From: Deltaproteobacteria bacterium | GTDB lineage: Bacteria; Myxococcota_A; UBA796; SXON01 | DNA: 51,863 bases | Direction: 5' to 3' | NCBI GenBank assembly: GCA_947486185.1 | Contig: CANKTH010000021.1 | Span: 1 to 51,863 of the forward strand | Shown here: in pieces, positions 26,311 to 34,668 of the stretch | Layout of the letters: each line of letters begins with the position of its first letter | How positions within the stretch are numbered: position 1 is the stretch's first letter | Notes under the pieces: generated by a model | The model's input: only the letters and a program-made list of their open reading frames with translations | Told to the model about the DNA's origin: nothing | Databases searched by the model: none | Program-made: the position numbers and the translations under genes

Positions 26311-27150
26311 TCAGACCCCGCCCCACACCTCGACCTTGAGGCCGCGGGCAGACGCGACAGCGGCGATCGCGTCGAGCCGAGCGCGAGGCAGCGCGCGCAC
26401 CGAGGAGTCCGCCGGTGGGCGTGCGACGGTGTAGACCTGCACCTCCTGGACCGTACCGATCGTCGCGAGCTCCGCCAGCCGCCCCGCCCAAGCCGCGATC
26501 TCGGCGTCATCCGGCGCCTCGTCCCCGAGCGCGCAGAACATGCTCTGCACCACGATCGGGCGGCGCGCGACGGTCTCGCGCAGGTTGGCAAGCACACGCT
26601 CGAACGGGAAGCTCGTACCATCTACCTTGGAAAACCACGACTCCGTCCCGGCGTCGAGCTTACACCAGAGCTCATCCACAAATGGGAGCCCGAGCTTGAC
26701 CCGCGCCCGGTGCAGTAGCGTGCTGTTGGTCAAGAGGCGGATCGGCACCGTCAATCCCGCTCCGTCGCGGCAACGCCGAAGCAGCTCGGCGGCGGCCGGG
26801 AATTCGGGGGGAGAGGTGGGCTCACCGTCGCCGGCGAGCGCGATGTCGGCCACCCGCCGGAGCTCCGGGGCCACCGTAGAAAACGGAGCCTTGGACCATA
26901 AGTCTCCTTGAGTCACCCGGTCGAGCACGTCGTCGAGCTCTGACTTCAGCCGGTCGAGGTCAATCCGCGCCTCGTCGCCCGGGACCCGTCGGTCCACCTG
27001 ACAATAGGGGCAGTCAAAGTTGCACACCTTGTCCGGGTTGAGGTTTACGCCGATCGACAGCCCCGCGGCCCGCCGCGAGACCACCGGGTAGACATAACGA
27101 TTGTCGCCCAGCTCACGCCGATGGTCACGATAGTTGAGGGTCCGCTCCAC
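26311..27150 (-). CDS. Radical SAM protein (COG0731/wyosine-synthase-like)
   Basis: The 279-aa product has the cluster motif C43-x3-C47-x2-C50 in KVCNFDCPYCQ, preceded by SIGVNLNPD, then GDGEPTSPPEF (typical GGE-like SAM-binding element), LLTNSTLL and WCKLDAGTE. These features match the small radical SAM proteins annotated with the wyosine [tRNA-Phe imidazoG37] synthase group COG0731, whose bacterial members are of unknown function. It is cytoplasmic. The start is GTG 27150 with AGGAG close upstream. It is divergent from the Tat-exported gene at 27180 with only 29 bp between starts, so the promoters must overlap one another or the coding regions. Confidence 0.85.
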   Translation of the reverse strand: MERTLNYRDHRRELGDNRYVYPVVSRRAAGLSIGVNLNPDKVCNFDCPYCQVDRRVPGDEARIDLDRLKSELDDVLDRVTQGDLWSKAPFSTVAPELRRVADIALAGDGEPTSPPEFPAAAELLRRCRDGAGLTVPIRLLTNSTLLHRARVKLGLPFVDELWCKLDAGTESWFSKVDGTSFPFERVLANLRETVARRPIVVQSMFCALGDEAPDDAEIAAWAGRLAELATIGTVQEVQVYTVARPPADSSVRALPRARLDAIAAVASARGLKVEVWGGV

Positions 27151-27159
27151 AGCTCCTGC

Positions 27160-27165
27160 TATCCT
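27160..27165 (+). promoter_or_regulatory. Putative -10 hexamer (TATCCT) in a 29-bp divergent gap
   Basis: TGCTATCCT ends 14 nt before ATG 27180, in the gap between divergent genes starting at 27150 (minus) and 27180 (plus). A transcript initiated from it would have a leader of only about 7 nt. Confidence 0.3.
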
Positions 27166-27179
27166 GGCCTCCCCACCCG

Positions 27180-27695
27180 ATGCCCATCGTGCCCACCCTT
27201 TTCACGCGCCGTCGCCTCCTCGTAGGTGGCGCCGCGGTCACCGCGCTCCCCGCGGCGGCGGGGCTCACCGCCTGGTCCTGGTGGACTGAGCCGCCCAGCG
27301 CCGGGCTCCGGTACCTTTCAGAGGCGGAAGTTCGCTTTCTCGACGCGCTCGCTGCGGCGGCCTGGCCTGGGGGCACGCTCCCCGGCGGCGGCGCGGTAGG
27401 GGTGCCCGCCTACATCGACGAGCTCATGGCCGGATTCACCGAGGTGCAAGGCCATCTTCTTCGGTTGTCGATGCACGCGTTCGAGCAACTCCCGCGCGCC
27501 ACCACCGGGCGGGCCTTCTCGGCCCTTCACCCCGAAGAAGGAACGAAGTTCGTCGAGGACTGGTTGGGCTCCCCCTCCGCCGAGCTGCGTGGCGCTGCGG
27601 TGTCCCTCGTGCTGTTCTGCGGGATGGCGTGGACCTCTCACCCGGCCGTCGCGCCCTCGCTCGACCCCTACTTCTGGTGCGGATATGGCCGGTAG
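27180..27695 (+). CDS. Tat-exported gluconate 2-dehydrogenase subunit 3-like protein
   Basis: The 171-aa product has a twin-arginine signal (TRRRLLVGGAAVTALPAAAG, residues 9-28). It then shows LSEAEVRFLDALAAAAWPGGTLPGG, the usual opening of the gluconate 2-dehydrogenase subunit 3 family (LtpaExatLxaladaixP), followed by a helical domain. Such small subunits accompany periplasmic FAD-dependent GMC dehydrogenases and assist export or stability of the flavoprotein, which has no signal of its own. The next gene, a GMC oxidoreductase, overlaps this one by 11 bp, so the two are translationally coupled and should act as a complex. A cytochrome c subunit is not present nearby. Confidence 0.8.
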   Translation: MPIVPTLFTRRRLLVGGAAVTALPAAAGLTAWSWWTEPPSAGLRYLSEAEVRFLDALAAAAWPGGTLPGGGAVGVPAYIDELMAGFTEVQGHLLRLSMHAFEQLPRATTGRAFSALHPEEGTKFVEDWLGSPSAELRGAAVSLVLFCGMAWTSHPAVAPSLDPYFWCGYGR

Positions 27696-29232
27696 TCCCT
27701 GGCAACCGGGTGATGGCCCGCTGCGTCTGCCACCGCCCGAAGCGGAGGGCTGGTCAGAGGCCGACCGGGAGGAGACCGTTGACGTCGTGATCGTGGGGGG
27801 CGGTCCAGGCGGATCCGCGGTCGCACGGATCCTGTCCCTCGCAGGCGCTCGGGTGCTGCTGCTCGAAGAGGGGCCACCACGCTCCCGTTTTGGCCGCAGT
27901 CAGGGCGGGACGATGCGTCACCATATGCAAGAGGGCGGCGCGATGGTGGCGCTGGGGACCGGGCCTCTCCCGATCGCCGCCGGCCGCGGCCTCGGCGGCG
28001 GCTCCCTGATCAACTCCGCGATCGCGTGGCGGGCTCCCGACGACGTTCTCGACGGTTGGACCCAGCTTCTCGGCGACGATCGCCACTCGGCCGCCTCGCT
28101 GAAGCCGATCTACGACGAGCTGTGGGAGCTCCTCGGTATCGGGCCCCCGAGCTACCCCGGGGTCAACAACGATCTGTTGGTGCGAGGGGCCAAGGCGTGT
28201 GGATTCCCCGGGGGCTACCTCGATCGATACACCCCTGGCTGCACCGGCTGCGGGGTGTGTTACCTCGGCTGTCCGAGCGGCGGAAAATCCAGCGTCAATC
28301 TAAATCTCCTCGCGGAGGCCGCCAGTTTCGGCACTCGAATCCTGGCCGATACCCGGGTCGAGGGCCTGCTTTTGGACGACCGGGAGCGCGTGGTGGGCGT
28401 CACCGGGAGGATGATGGACCCCGACAGCCGGCGCTGGGGCGGCCGGGTCACCGTACACGCGGAGCGCGTAGTGCTCACGGCCGGGGCGATCGGCACCCCA
28501 CGGCTCTTGCACCACGCGGGGCTGGCCGGTCGTCTCGGTCCGGTGGGCGAGGGCCTGCACGTGCATCCCGGCAGCGCCGTGCTCGGATGGTGCCCCTTCC
28601 CCGTAAATCTCTGGCGCGGCGCGACACAGGCGGCGTGGTTCACGCATCCCGAGCTGCCCGGGGTACTGCCCCACAGTTTCTCAGCGACGCCCGAGACGTG
28701 TCTGCTGGTGTCGGGACGCTACGGCCGCAGCGCAGAGCCGGGAATCGAGGAGCTCTCACGCCTCTGTGGCGCCGTCGTCATGATCTCCGACAAGGGGACC
28801 GGCCGTGTCGGGGCCTGGTCGGACGGCCGCGCGGACCTGAGCTACCGCTTCGACCCTGACGATGTCAGCCGGATCAAAGCAGGGATGTACCGCGTCGCAC
28901 AGGTGCTGCTCGCCGGTGGCGCTGAGACGCTGACCGCGCCGGTTCGAGGAGTCGAACGGTGTTCCACCGCGGACGCCCTGGCGGCGCAGCTCGCGGACAA
29001 GACCATGGCCGACTTTACGCTCTACGCCTCCCACCCGATGTCGAGCTGCCGGATGGGCCGCAACCCCGAGACGAGCGTGCTCGGGCCCGACGGCCAGAGT
29101 CATAAGCTGAAAGGCCTCTATTTCGCGGATGCGTCCATCTTCCCGACCTCGCTCGGGGTCAACCCCAGCCTCACCGTGATGGCGATGGCGACAAGGATCG
29201 CGCGCGACATGGTGACCTCAACGCCGAGATAG
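27685..29232 (+). CDS. GMC-family FAD oxidoreductase with ferredoxin-like Cys cluster
   Basis: The 515-aa product (ATG 27685, inside the previous gene) has the FAD dinucleotide fold VDVVIVGGGPGGSAVA (32-47), LEEG for ribose binding, the GMC signature region GRGLGGGSLINSA (100-112), and C-terminal FTLYASHPMSSCRMG with the active-site His and GVNPSLTVMA. Between residues 186 and 197 lies CTGCGVCYLGCP, that is C-x2-C-x2-C-x3-C-P, the spacing of a 4Fe-4S ferredoxin motif. A similar Cys-rich stretch occurs in the cholesterol/long-chain alcohol oxidase branch of GMC enzymes. It lacks an export signal, so hitch-hiking across the membrane with the Tat-signal partner is likely. It probably oxidises an alcohol or sugar and passes electrons to the respiratory chain; the substrate is unknown. 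Confidence 0.88.
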   Translation: MAGSPWQPGDGPLRLPPPEAEGWSEADREETVDVVIVGGGPGGSAVARILSLAGARVLLLEEGPPRSRFGRSQGGTMRHHMQEGGAMVALGTGPLPIAAGRGLGGGSLINSAIAWRAPDDVLDGWTQLLGDDRHSAASLKPIYDELWELLGIGPPSYPGVNNDLLVRGAKACGFPGGYLDRYTPGCTGCGVCYLGCPSGGKSSVNLNLLAEAASFGTRILADTRVEGLLLDDRERVVGVTGRMMDPDSRRWGGRVTVHAERVVLTAGAIGTPRLLHHAGLAGRLGPVGEGLHVHPGSAVLGWCPFPVNLWRGATQAAWFTHPELPGVLPHSFSATPETCLLVSGRYGRSAEPGIEELSRLCGAVVMISDKGTGRVGAWSDGRADLSYRFDPDDVSRIKAGMYRVAQVLLAGGAETLTAPVRGVERCSTADALAAQLADKTMADFTLYASHPMSSCRMGRNPETSVLGPDGQSHKLKGLYFADASIFPTSLGVNPSLTVMAMATRIARDMVTSTPR

Positions 29233-29240
29233 GCTACGCT
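29212..29240 (+). promoter_or_regulatory. Candidate promoter for the 29249 gene (leaderless start)
   Basis: GTGACC (29212-29217) and TACGCT (29235-29240) are separated by 17 nt. Transcription would begin about at GTG 29246/ATG 29249, giving a leaderless or nearly leaderless message. No ribosome binding site is seen before the ATG, which agrees with that. Confidence 0.35.
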
Positions 29241-29248
29241 CCGCGGTG

Positions 29249-30106
29249 ATGCTGCTGCTCGCCTCCACCCTTTCGCTCGCCGCCTTCCCTGAGCGGGTCT
29301 CCATCACCGCGATGGAAGATTACGCAGGCCAACCGGTTGTTTCTAGCGCGCTGGTCGAGGCGGCTTGGCGCACGGTCACGCGCGACCTTGCGGTGGGCAT
29401 CGCCAACAAGCCGGTCACACCGGGAAACACCCCCGGGATCAACGGCTTCTACGTGGGCTTCCACAGCTCGGCCACCATCATCTACAAGGGTTATGGCTGC
29501 GATCCGGCCGACCCCGAACCAGGCCCATGGTGCCTGGCTACCGAAGACGAGAACCCCATCCCGGTTGTGGTCACGCCCGGCATGATGCTGCGTAAGGGCC
29601 TGCCCGGGTCGACGGAGATCGGCGGCCAGTTCGGCTGGGTGGCGATGACACAGACCGGTTATCTCGGGGGTTACGGCAAGATTGCCTTCCTCGAAGGGCA
29701 CCGCAATTCCCCCGATCTCGCGATGCAGGTGGGCTACACTGGCTACATCGGCAACGACGAGGTGGAGATCGGCGTACTCGACTTCTCGGGAACCATCGGG
29801 TACGACCTGCCTTTTGGTCGAATGGTCGGGGTCAATGAGTCTCACTTCACCCCGTTCGCCTCTCTCGGGCTCTACCGGATTCACGCCGCGGCGCGCAGCA
29901 ACCTGGCCGACCCGGGGCTCGACGGCAGCGTGTCCGAGCTCACCGGCTTTGGCGCGAGCGACCCCCGATTTGACAAGTCCTATGTGCCCTTTCAGTTCGG
30001 CGGGGGCTTCCGTCTCTCGGGTGAGGTCTTCTCCTTCACCCTGACGGGCGGCTACGCGTTGGAGACCTCGCCCACCGTCAACATTGGGCTTGGATTCAAT
30101 TACTGA
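29249..30106 (+). CDS. Outer-membrane beta-barrel-like protein
   Basis: From ATG 29249 the product is 285 aa, with signal peptide MLLLASTLSLAAFP. Many Gly/aromatic amphipathic strands follow (FYVGFHSSATIIYKGYG, GGYGKIAFLEG, MQVGYTGYIG, VPFQFGGGFRLSGEVFSFTLTGGYAL), and the C-terminal strand ends VNIGLGFNY, an aromatic-terminated beta-signal as used for BAM insertion. One likely disulfide pair lies at GCDPADPEPGPWC. No family recognised; probably a barrel of about 10-12 strands. It follows the GMC gene by 16 bp but has its own putative promoter. Confidence 0.65.
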   Translation: MLLLASTLSLAAFPERVSITAMEDYAGQPVVSSALVEAAWRTVTRDLAVGIANKPVTPGNTPGINGFYVGFHSSATIIYKGYGCDPADPEPGPWCLATEDENPIPVVVTPGMMLRKGLPGSTEIGGQFGWVAMTQTGYLGGYGKIAFLEGHRNSPDLAMQVGYTGYIGNDEVEIGVLDFSGTIGYDLPFGRMVGVNESHFTPFASLGLYRIHAAARSNLADPGLDGSVSELTGFGASDPRFDKSYVPFQFGGGFRLSGEVFSFTLTGGYALETSPTVNIGLGFNY

Positions 30107-30239
30107 GCCGAGCACCTTCGGTTCCGCGCATTGACGCCTCGTTGAGCACGAACTCGTCGACCGAGGCCTCGTTCAGGCAGCTCCTCTGCTCGCCGCGCTG
30201 ATCGCGCTCTGCTTCTACGCCACCGCGCAGCCTGTCGCG

Positions 30240-32519
30240 GTGGACGTGTCCGCGCGGATCACGGCGGACTTCCGTGGCGTGGCCGGCACGCTCACGCTCC
30301 GCGACCGCGTCGGCCAGCCCCCTCAGACCCGCAGTTTCGAGCTGATCAACCCGCTGGCCCTCCTCCCGGAGACCAGCGATGATCGTACCTTGTTGCGGCG
30401 TTTTCCGGGGCGCCCCGATCAAGGGGTCCTGACCTGGCAGCCAGAGGGCCCGGGACGCTGGCGCTTCTGGACGGTTTTGCCCCGTCGTTACGGCGATCTC
30501 GGGCAGCTCCCGCGAGAGGGCCTGCGCGCGAACGGCGGCTGGTACCCGACGGTGCGGGTCAACGGGCAGCTCCCGGTGCTCCGTTGGGAGGTCGACGTGA
30601 GCGTGCCGGACGGCGGCGTCGTCGTGGTCAACGGCCAGAGTAGTGTGAACCAGGCGCGCTTTTCGGGGCGCGCCGATCGAGTCAGCCTCGCCGCGCTGCC
30701 TGAGGCCCAGGTGCAGACGATCGGCGGTTGGACCTTGATCAGCCGGCGACGAGAGGCGCGGATCGTCCGCTGGCTGACCGAGCTGGACCGCGGATGGCCA
30801 CTCGACGAGCGACCACCGGTGACGCTCGTGGTGGGACGCGACCTGGAGCGTCTGGCCGTGTCCGCGCCCGGCATGGTGTTCCTGAGCGAACGGACCTTTC
30901 GATTGTCACCCGGGGTCCAGCGTTATCACCTGGCGGCCGTGCGCCGCCGCGTCATCGACGCAGGCCTCCCACTCCCTGGAGATGAGGCGCCCACCGCGCT
31001 GGGAGAGCCCTGGTGGCGGGCCTTTGTCGCCGCAGCGCTGACGGAGGGCCTGCCGGCTGCCTCCGCGAGCCGGGAGCTCAGCTGGTTCCGCTGGAATCCA
31101 ATCATCGACGCCGTGCTCAACGACGGCACCTTACCCTTCTTCGACGAGACTTTTGACGCGCCGCACCTGCCGACGGGCGGCGTCAGCGCGATCGCGCCGG
31201 TGGTCATCGGGCCGCGCGCTGCGGCCCTTCAGCTCAGCACCCTGCTCGGCCCCGACACGGTGCTCCTGCTCGCCGAAGCGCTGCTCGCCGGCGAGGAGCC
31301 CGCTGCGGCCGCCCTCAACCTCGGAGTGCCCCCTTCCCTGATCGCGGGGTGGTCCACGACCTACGACGCCGATCAGGACGTCGATGTCGTCCTCGAGGAC
31401 GGCGTGCTGGTGGCTACCCGAAGCGCCGCCCCCGACGCGCCGGCGGAGGTGGTCGGGCTGGAGCTCGACGGTGGGGTGACCGAGCCCTGGCTGGCGGGCC
31501 CTGGCCCAGACCAGCTCCGACGCCCCTTGGACCCGCAGGAGCTCGCCGCGCCGCGCCGCGTGCGCGCCGATGCGGCCGGGAGTGTGAACCAGGCCTCCCG
31601 CGCGAACGACAGCTGGCCGCCACGCTGGAGCACGGTGGTCACCGGCGGCGTCCAACACCTCCAGCCGGCCACCCTGGAGTTCGAGGGTTTCGGTCAACTC
31701 ATCTGGCGGAAACAGGGAGACACGCGCAACGTCTGGTACGCGGGCCTCGTGCACGACCAGGAGGATCTGGTCGGGCTTTACCCTGGTTACAGTCGCTCAT
31801 TCGGGCCACTCCTGGATCGGCGCCGACGCGCCCATCGCGTAGGGCTGGGCCTGGGGCTGGCGCTCCTGGACCCCGGCTTCCGTCCGACGGACAGCGGAGC
31901 CCTGGCGCTCGGCAGCTCAGTGACCTGGGCTTGGGACACGCGCGTCTCCGACGTCGATTTCAGCCGCGGCAGCCGGATCTCCGCGGGGGTCGGAGCGGGT
32001 TTCATCCCCGGCGCCACCCTGGACAGAGACGCCGGGGCAGCTCCCGACCGCTGGGCGTCGGCGAGCGTAGGTGGAGTGCACTATTTTCCGCTACACCCCA
32101 GGCATATGCTCGCGACTCGAGGGCGGCTCGCGGTGGCCTCCGGAGAGGTGGAGCACCGGCTCTTGACGCTCGGCGGCGCGAGCGGAGTACGGGGCCTGCC
32201 CGCGGACGTGGTGTTGGGTCAGCAGCTGGTGCTCCTGAGCCTGGAGGATCGGGCAACGCCGATCTTTGGGCTGTCGGTGCCGGTGGGCGTAGGCTGGCTC
32301 TCGGCGCTCCAAATCGTGCCCGGCGTCGATGCCGGCGTATTATGGCGCGACCAGCAGCCTTATCTCGCGGTCGGGGCGGCGGGAGGACTGTGGGCGATGG
32401 TAGACCTCGCGGGCGCTCGACCGACCCTCGCCGGGGTGACGATCGCGGCGCCCGTCGCGCTCGCAGGGCTGGAGTCGGGGGGGCCGCAAGTCTTCTTCGA
32501 CTTTTTCCACCCCTTCTGA
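30240..32519 (+). CDS. Large outer-membrane protein: M1-peptidase-like region plus Omp85-like barrel
   Basis: From GTG 30240 the product is 759 aa. Residues 1-165 are beta-rich with GWYPTVRVNG and WEVDVSVPDGGVVVVNGQ, like the N-terminal domain of M1 aminopeptidases. Residues 165-380 are helical with H230 in RYHLAAVRRR and ALTEGLPA at 267-274, positions reminiscent of HExxH and WLNEGFA but lacking the zinc ligands. From about 480 to the end are amphipathic strands including TLGGASGVRGLPADVV (the VRG motif of Omp85/FhaC/TamA barrels) and a terminal Phe (FDFFHPF). So an exported, non-catalytic M1-like region joined to a BamA/TamA-like barrel is inferred. The codons just upstream (from CTG 30186) encode a signal peptide (LLAALIALCFYATAQP) in frame, but no ATG/GTG/TTG starts it; the true start is uncertain. 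Confidence 0.65.
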   Translation: MDVSARITADFRGVAGTLTLRDRVGQPPQTRSFELINPLALLPETSDDRTLLRRFPGRPDQGVLTWQPEGPGRWRFWTVLPRRYGDLGQLPREGLRANGGWYPTVRVNGQLPVLRWEVDVSVPDGGVVVVNGQSSVNQARFSGRADRVSLAALPEAQVQTIGGWTLISRRREARIVRWLTELDRGWPLDERPPVTLVVGRDLERLAVSAPGMVFLSERTFRLSPGVQRYHLAAVRRRVIDAGLPLPGDEAPTALGEPWWRAFVAAALTEGLPAASASRELSWFRWNPIIDAVLNDGTLPFFDETFDAPHLPTGGVSAIAPVVIGPRAAALQLSTLLGPDTVLLLAEALLAGEEPAAAALNLGVPPSLIAGWSTTYDADQDVDVVLEDGVLVATRSAAPDAPAEVVGLELDGGVTEPWLAGPGPDQLRRPLDPQELAAPRRVRADAAGSVNQASRANDSWPPRWSTVVTGGVQHLQPATLEFEGFGQLIWRKQGDTRNVWYAGLVHDQEDLVGLYPGYSRSFGPLLDRRRRAHRVGLGLGLALLDPGFRPTDSGALALGSSVTWAWDTRVSDVDFSRGSRISAGVGAGFIPGATLDRDAGAAPDRWASASVGGVHYFPLHPRHMLATRGRLAVASGEVEHRLLTLGGASGVRGLPADVVLGQQLVLLSLEDRATPIFGLSVPVGVGWLSALQIVPGVDAGVLWRDQQPYLAVGAAGGLWAMVDLAGARPTLAGVTIAAPVALAGLESGGPQVFFDFFHPF

Positions 32520-32580
32520 CGTCGTGTGCCCGGATCGCCGCCGCGGCATGCGGTCAATGTTCCGATTCCGAGGTATGCTG

Positions 32581-32608
32581 TTGCAGTGTCAATGCTTTCG
32601 GGTAGGAT
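32581..32608 (+). promoter_or_regulatory. Candidate promoter for the NlpC/P60-selA unit
   Basis: TTGCAG (32581-32586) and TAGGAT (32603-32608) are 16 nt apart, both 4 of 6 to consensus, in an AT-richer gap. The likely start of transcription falls on ATG 32615, so the message may be leaderless. Confidence 0.4.
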
Positions 32609-32614
32609 AGGTTG

Positions 32615-33298
32615 ATGGTGCTCCTCTTTCTGCTGAGCCTCGGCTGCTCCCCCGCCTTGAGGATGCCTGGTCCGCTAGGCGGGCTTGGCGAAGTCCCCAC
32701 GGCGCCGCCCGCCCCGGTGACCGAGCAGCGCGCCACCGCGACCGCGTTCGGCGCTGACGCCATCGTCGCCGCGGCACAGGGCTTCGTGGGAAAAAGGACC
32801 CTCGAGGTGGAGGGGCAACGATTTCGATACGATTGCTCCGGCCTCGTCGAGGCGGTGATGGCGGCCTCGGGGGGCGACTACGCGGGCTCATCGGCGATGA
32901 TGTACGAGCGCGCGCAGGGCGAGGGAGCGTTGCGGCGTCGCCGGAGGTTGAGCCCAGGAGACCTTGTTTTTTTTGACGACACCTATGACCGCGACGGGAA
33001 CGGGCGGCGGGATGATCCCCTGTCCCACGTGGCCCTCGTCGAGGCGGTGGCTCCCGATGGTACGGCCACGTTGATCCACCTCAGTAGCCGCGGGGTCGTG
33101 CGGATCCGAATGAACCTCCAGGAGCCCGACCTGCACTCCGGCCCGACCGGCGAGGTCCTCAACGACTATCTCCGCGCCAAAAAGGCGGGAGATGGTCCAC
33201 GTACCCGGTACCTGGCGGGCGAGCTGTGGGCGGGCACCGCTACGCTCGCGCCCGAGACGCGCCGGGGCCGCGCCGACGACGCTGTGGCCGGAAGATGA
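32615..33298 (+). CDS. NlpC/P60-family lipoprotein (putative peptidoglycan hydrolase)
   Basis: The 227-aa product has a short lipoprotein signal (VLLFLLSLGC, Cys 11), a Pro-rich linker, then an NlpC/P60-type domain (about 45-200). It has catalytic Cys 74 in RYDCSGLVEA, LSPGDLVFFD, catalytic His 138 in DPLSHVALVE and a third polar residue (His 155). Such enzymes cleave peptide stems of peptidoglycan in the periplasm. Just before the His there is an inserted acidic loop D125-R-D-G-N-G-R-R-D-D134 that reads like an EF-hand calcium loop. The stop overlaps the selA start (ATGA, 33295-33298), so the two genes are translationally coupled. TTG 32612 is an alternative start. Confidence 0.85.
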   Translation: MVLLFLLSLGCSPALRMPGPLGGLGEVPTAPPAPVTEQRATATAFGADAIVAAAQGFVGKRTLEVEGQRFRYDCSGLVEAVMAASGGDYAGSSAMMYERAQGEGALRRRRRLSPGDLVFFDDTYDRDGNGRRDDPLSHVALVEAVAPDGTATLIHLSSRGVVRIRMNLQEPDLHSGPTGEVLNDYLRAKKAGDGPRTRYLAGELWAGTATLAPETRRGRADDAVAGR

Positions 33299-34668
33299 AG
33301 CCAGCGTCGCCGCCCCCCGCGATCGACCGGCTGCTTCGCGCCGTGCCTGACCTGCCCCGCGCGCTCACGCTCACCGAAGCCCGGGCGCTGGCCGCGGAGG
33401 TGAGGGCGGGCGCCGAGCCCCCCGAAGACTGGGTGAAGGCCCTCCGCCTCCGCGTAGATCTCGCTTTGTCCCCTCATCTTCGACGGGTCATCAACGCCAC
33501 GGGAGTGGTGCTCCACACCAACCTCGGCCGCGCACCCCTCTCCCCCGAGGCCGTCGCGGCGCTCGGGCGCGTGGGTCCCGGATACTCCAATCTCGAGCTT
33601 GATCTTTCGAGCGGCCGACGGGGCGAGCGGCTGACCGGGGTACAGGCGCTGCTGGCGCGCCTCGACGCGGGCGAGAGCAGCGTGGTCGTGAACAACAACG
33701 CCGCGGCTGTGCTCCTCATGCTCACCGCGCTGGCTGCCGGCCGCGAGGTCGTGGTGTCGCGTGGGGAGCTTGTGGAGATTGGTGGCTCCTTTCGTGTGCC
33801 CGAGGTGGTCGCGGCGGGGGGCGCCCGTCTGCGCGAGGTTGGCGCGACCAACCGCACGCGGCTGTCGGACTATGCGAACGCCATCACCGCCGATACCGCG
33901 GCCATCCTCAAGGTCCATCCTTCCAACTATCGGATCGTGGGCTTCACCGGGTGTCCGAGTCGCTCGGAGCTCGCGGCCCTCGCTCGGGAGCGTGGCGTCC
34001 TGCTGTTGGAGGACCTGGGCTCCGGCGCGTTGGTGCCCGGGCTGGGCGAGCCGACCGTGGGGGAGGCCCTGAAAGAGGGCTCCGATCTTGTATGTTTTTC
34101 GGGAGACAAGCTACTGGGCGGGCCCCAGGCGGGGCTCTGCTCCGGCCGCGCGCCTCTGGTACGCTCGATGCGAAAACACGCCCTCTATCGAGCGCTTCGA
34201 CCCGACCGCCTCGTGCTCGCGGCGCTCGAGGCGACGCTCCGCGGCTACCTACGCGGAGACCACCCGCCGGTAGTCAACATGATCACCATGAAGCCCGAGG
34301 AGCTCCGCAGGCGGGCCGAGGCCTGGCGTAAGGCGCTCGTCGAAGCTGCGGCGCAGCCGGGCGTCGCGGCCGAGCTGAAGGTGCTCAAGAGCGACGCGCC
34401 GGTGGGTGGCGGCGCGGTGCCCGATCAGCCGCTCGCCGGATGGGTGCTCGGGATCAAGCCGGCGTACGGCTCGGTGGACGCGCTCGCCGAGCGCCTCCGA
34501 CAGGGGCAGCCAGCGGTCATCTCCCGGGTGAGCGATGGTCGCGTCTGTCTCGACCCCCGAACGGTGCTCGCGGACGAAGAAGCCGCTCTGGTGGACGCGC
34601 TCCGAGCCGCGCTCGGGCTCGGTGCCGAGCCTACCCGTCCGGCCGGGGGTCCGGATGAACCCGGTTGA
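33295..34668 (+). CDS. selA: L-seryl-tRNA(Sec) selenium transferase SelA
   Basis: The 457-aa product is full length for bacterial SelA. This PLP enzyme converts Ser-tRNA(Sec) to Sec-tRNA(Sec) using selenophosphate. Seen: the N-terminal domain with HLRRVINATGVVLHTNLGRAPL (61-82), YSNLELDLSSGRRGER, NNNAAAVLL, VHPSNYRIVGFTG (208-219), LEDLGSGAL, and the Schiff-base lysine K272 in CFSGDKLLGGPQAG. ATG 33295 overlaps the preceding stop; the frame extends further upstream but that part overlaps the NlpC/P60 gene. The organism should therefore also have selB, selC and selD and at least one selenoprotein; none is recognisable in this window. Confidence 0.96.
   Translation: MKPASPPPAIDRLLRAVPDLPRALTLTEARALAAEVRAGAEPPEDWVKALRLRVDLALSPHLRRVINATGVVLHTNLGRAPLSPEAVAALGRVGPGYSNLELDLSSGRRGERLTGVQALLARLDAGESSVVVNNNAAAVLLMLTALAAGREVVVSRGELVEIGGSFRVPEVVAAGGARLREVGATNRTRLSDYANAITADTAAILKVHPSNYRIVGFTGCPSRSELAALARERGVLLLEDLGSGALVPGLGEPTVGEALKEGSDLVCFSGDKLLGGPQAGLCSGRAPLVRSMRKHALYRALRPDRLVLAALEATLRGYLRGDHPPVVNMITMKPEELRRRAEAWRKALVEAAAQPGVAAELKVLKSDAPVGGGAVPDQPLAGWVLGIKPAYGSVDALAERLRQGQPAVISRVSDGRVCLDPRTVLADEEAALVDALRAALGLGAEPTRPAGGPDEPG

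Noticed and set aside
28930..28965. GGTTCGAGGAGTCGAACG as a tRNA T-arm
   Set aside because: It lies inside the GMC oxidoreductase coding sequence and has no acceptor, D or anticodon arms around it.
30107..30239. In-frame TGA at 30132-30134 as a selenocysteine codon linking to the 30240 protein
   Set aside because: Although selA is present, no start codon precedes it, no SECIS-like hairpin is evident, and the upstream residues fit no conserved pattern.
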